NCBI GenBank assembly: GCA_025356915.1
Contig: JANXQG010000308.1
Span: forward strand, 1-16,038
DNA from: Planctomycetota bacterium
GTDB lineage: Bacteria > Planctomycetota > Planctomycetia > Pirellulales > Thermoguttaceae
Length of the DNA stretch: 16,038 nt
Direction: 5' to 3'
Part shown: positions 15,428 to 16,038 of the stretch, piece by piece
Numbering within the stretch: position 1 is the first letter of the stretch
How the letters are laid out: every line of letters begins with the position of its first letter
Program-made: the position numbers and the translations under genes
The notes under the pieces: generated by a model
Seen by the model: the letters and a program-made list of their open reading frames with translations, nothing else
Databases searched by the model: none
Told to the model about the DNA's origin: nothing

Positions 15428-15435
15428 GAGGAGGA
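15428..15435 (+). promoter_or_regulatory. acs ribosome-binding site
   Basis: GAGGAGGA lies five bases before ATG 15441. This is one of the strongest ribosome-binding sites in the window and fixes the acs start. The rest of the 182-bp divergent gap (15259-15440) shows no clear promoter, riboswitch or palindrome. Confidence 0.75.
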
Positions 15436-15440
15436 ATCGC

Positions 15441-16038
15441 ATGCCTGAATCCAAACCAGAAATGGAAGGCGACCTTTATTACCCTTCGTCTGAGGTGATT
15501 GCACGGGCCAATCTAAAAGATTGGGATGCAATGGCTGACTTTGCGAGCAAAGATTTGCGGGCTTTTTGGGGCAAAGAAGCCGAGGAGCTGGAATGGTTCC
15601 AGAAGTGGGACCAGGTGCTGGACGATTCGCGCAAACCTTTCTATAAGTGGTTTGTCGGAGGGAGGACCAACATTGTTCACAATGCCATCGACCGCCACCT
15701 CAATTCCTACCACCGGAACAAGCTGGCCCTGATCTGGGAAAGCGAGGATGGCAAAACGGAGCGATCGTTCTCCTATTTCTCTCTGAATCGCGAAGTCGTC
15801 CGCATGGCCAACATCATCAAAGCCATGGGCATACAAAAGGGTGACCGCGTCACCATTTACATGGGCCGCGTGCCCGAGATCGTCTTTGCCATGCTGGCCT
15901 GCGCCAAGATCGGTGCGGTTCATTCGGTGGTGTTTGGCGGCTTTTCCGTCGATGCCCTGGCTGGCAGGATCGCTGACTCGGAGTCCAAACTGATCATCAC
16001 CTGTGACGGCTCTTACCAGAGTGGCAAGCTGGTCGAGT
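15441..16038 (+). CDS. acs: Acetyl-CoA synthetase, N-terminal part, truncated by the window
   Basis: It activates acetate to acetyl-CoA through acetyl-AMP. The frame is open from ATG 15441 to the end, 199 codons of an expected 640-660. Visible family features are the N-terminal domain (FWGKEAEELEWFQKWDQVLD, then YKWFVGGRTNIVHNAIDRHL), followed by the start of the AMP-binding fold: GDRVTIYMGRVPEIVFAMLACAKIGA and the strongly conserved HSVVFGGFS. The catalytic P-loop, adenine-binding and acylatable-lysine motifs lie beyond the window. Propionyl-CoA synthetase is a less likely alternative. It is transcribed away from the KimA-like permease. Confidence 0.93.
   Translation, partial: MPESKPEMEGDLYYPSSEVIARANLKDWDAMADFASKDLRAFWGKEAEELEWFQKWDQVLDDSRKPFYKWFVGGRTNIVHNAIDRHLNSYHRNKLALIWESEDGKTERSFSYFSLNREVVRMANIIKAMGIQKGDRVTIYMGRVPEIVFAMLACAKIGAVHSVVFGGFSVDALAGRIADSESKLIITCDGSYQSGKLVE

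Noticed and set aside
15259..15440. Possible c-di-AMP (ydaO-type) riboswitch before the KimA-like gene
   Set aside because: No matching stem arrangement or conserved core is visible in this 182-bp region.

Overview
The window (about 58-60% G+C by eye) looks like chromosomal DNA of a Gram-negative-type bacterium, most likely a planctomycete of the Pirellula group. The reasons are an outer-membrane BamA homologue with a very long proline-rich insert, loosely packed short operons with non-ATG starts, and intergenic inverted repeats of a style I associate with planctomycete genomes. The lineage call is inference; no rRNA or marker gene is present.

Layout. (1) Bases 1-1886, minus strand: rfbF then rfbG, making and dehydrating CDP-glucose for surface-polysaccharide deoxysugars; rfbG runs off the left edge. 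(2) 2272-6277, plus strand: a 1108-residue BamA/Omp85 assembly factor, then a small single-pass membrane protein of unknown function. (3) 6338-7201, minus strand: a toxin-antitoxin patch with an orphan HicB, a VapB-like antitoxin and a PIN-domain VapC broken by a frameshift. (4) 7267-11981, minus strand: a two-helix membrane protein, aconitase (acnA), an IS200-like Y1 (RAYT-type) transposase directly upstream of acnA, and an RluA-family pseudouridine synthase. (5) 12044-15258, minus strand: a classical short-chain dehydrogenase and a KimA-like APC-superfamily permease, separated by 251 bp crowded with palindromes. (6) 15441 to the right edge, plus strand: acs, acetyl-CoA synthetase, truncated by the window.

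Gene cooperation: RfbF and RfbG perform consecutive steps. Acetyl-CoA synthetase and aconitase both feed acetate carbon into the TCA/glyoxylate cycle, although they are not in one operon. VapB and VapC are translationally coupled by a 4-base overlap.

The most interesting non-coding content is repeat architecture. Two unrelated inverted-repeat families between the permease and the dehydrogenase both have arms made of a GTAG foot plus a small hairpin, the anatomy of REP/BIME elements. One is nested inside a third inverted repeat that contains the permease stop codon. A RAYT-type transposase 1.6 kb away is bracketed by two near-identical 20-base direct repeats that each contain a hairpin. Together these suggest a REP-RAYT system with more than one repeat family. 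I see no tRNA, rRNA, CRISPR array or prophage.
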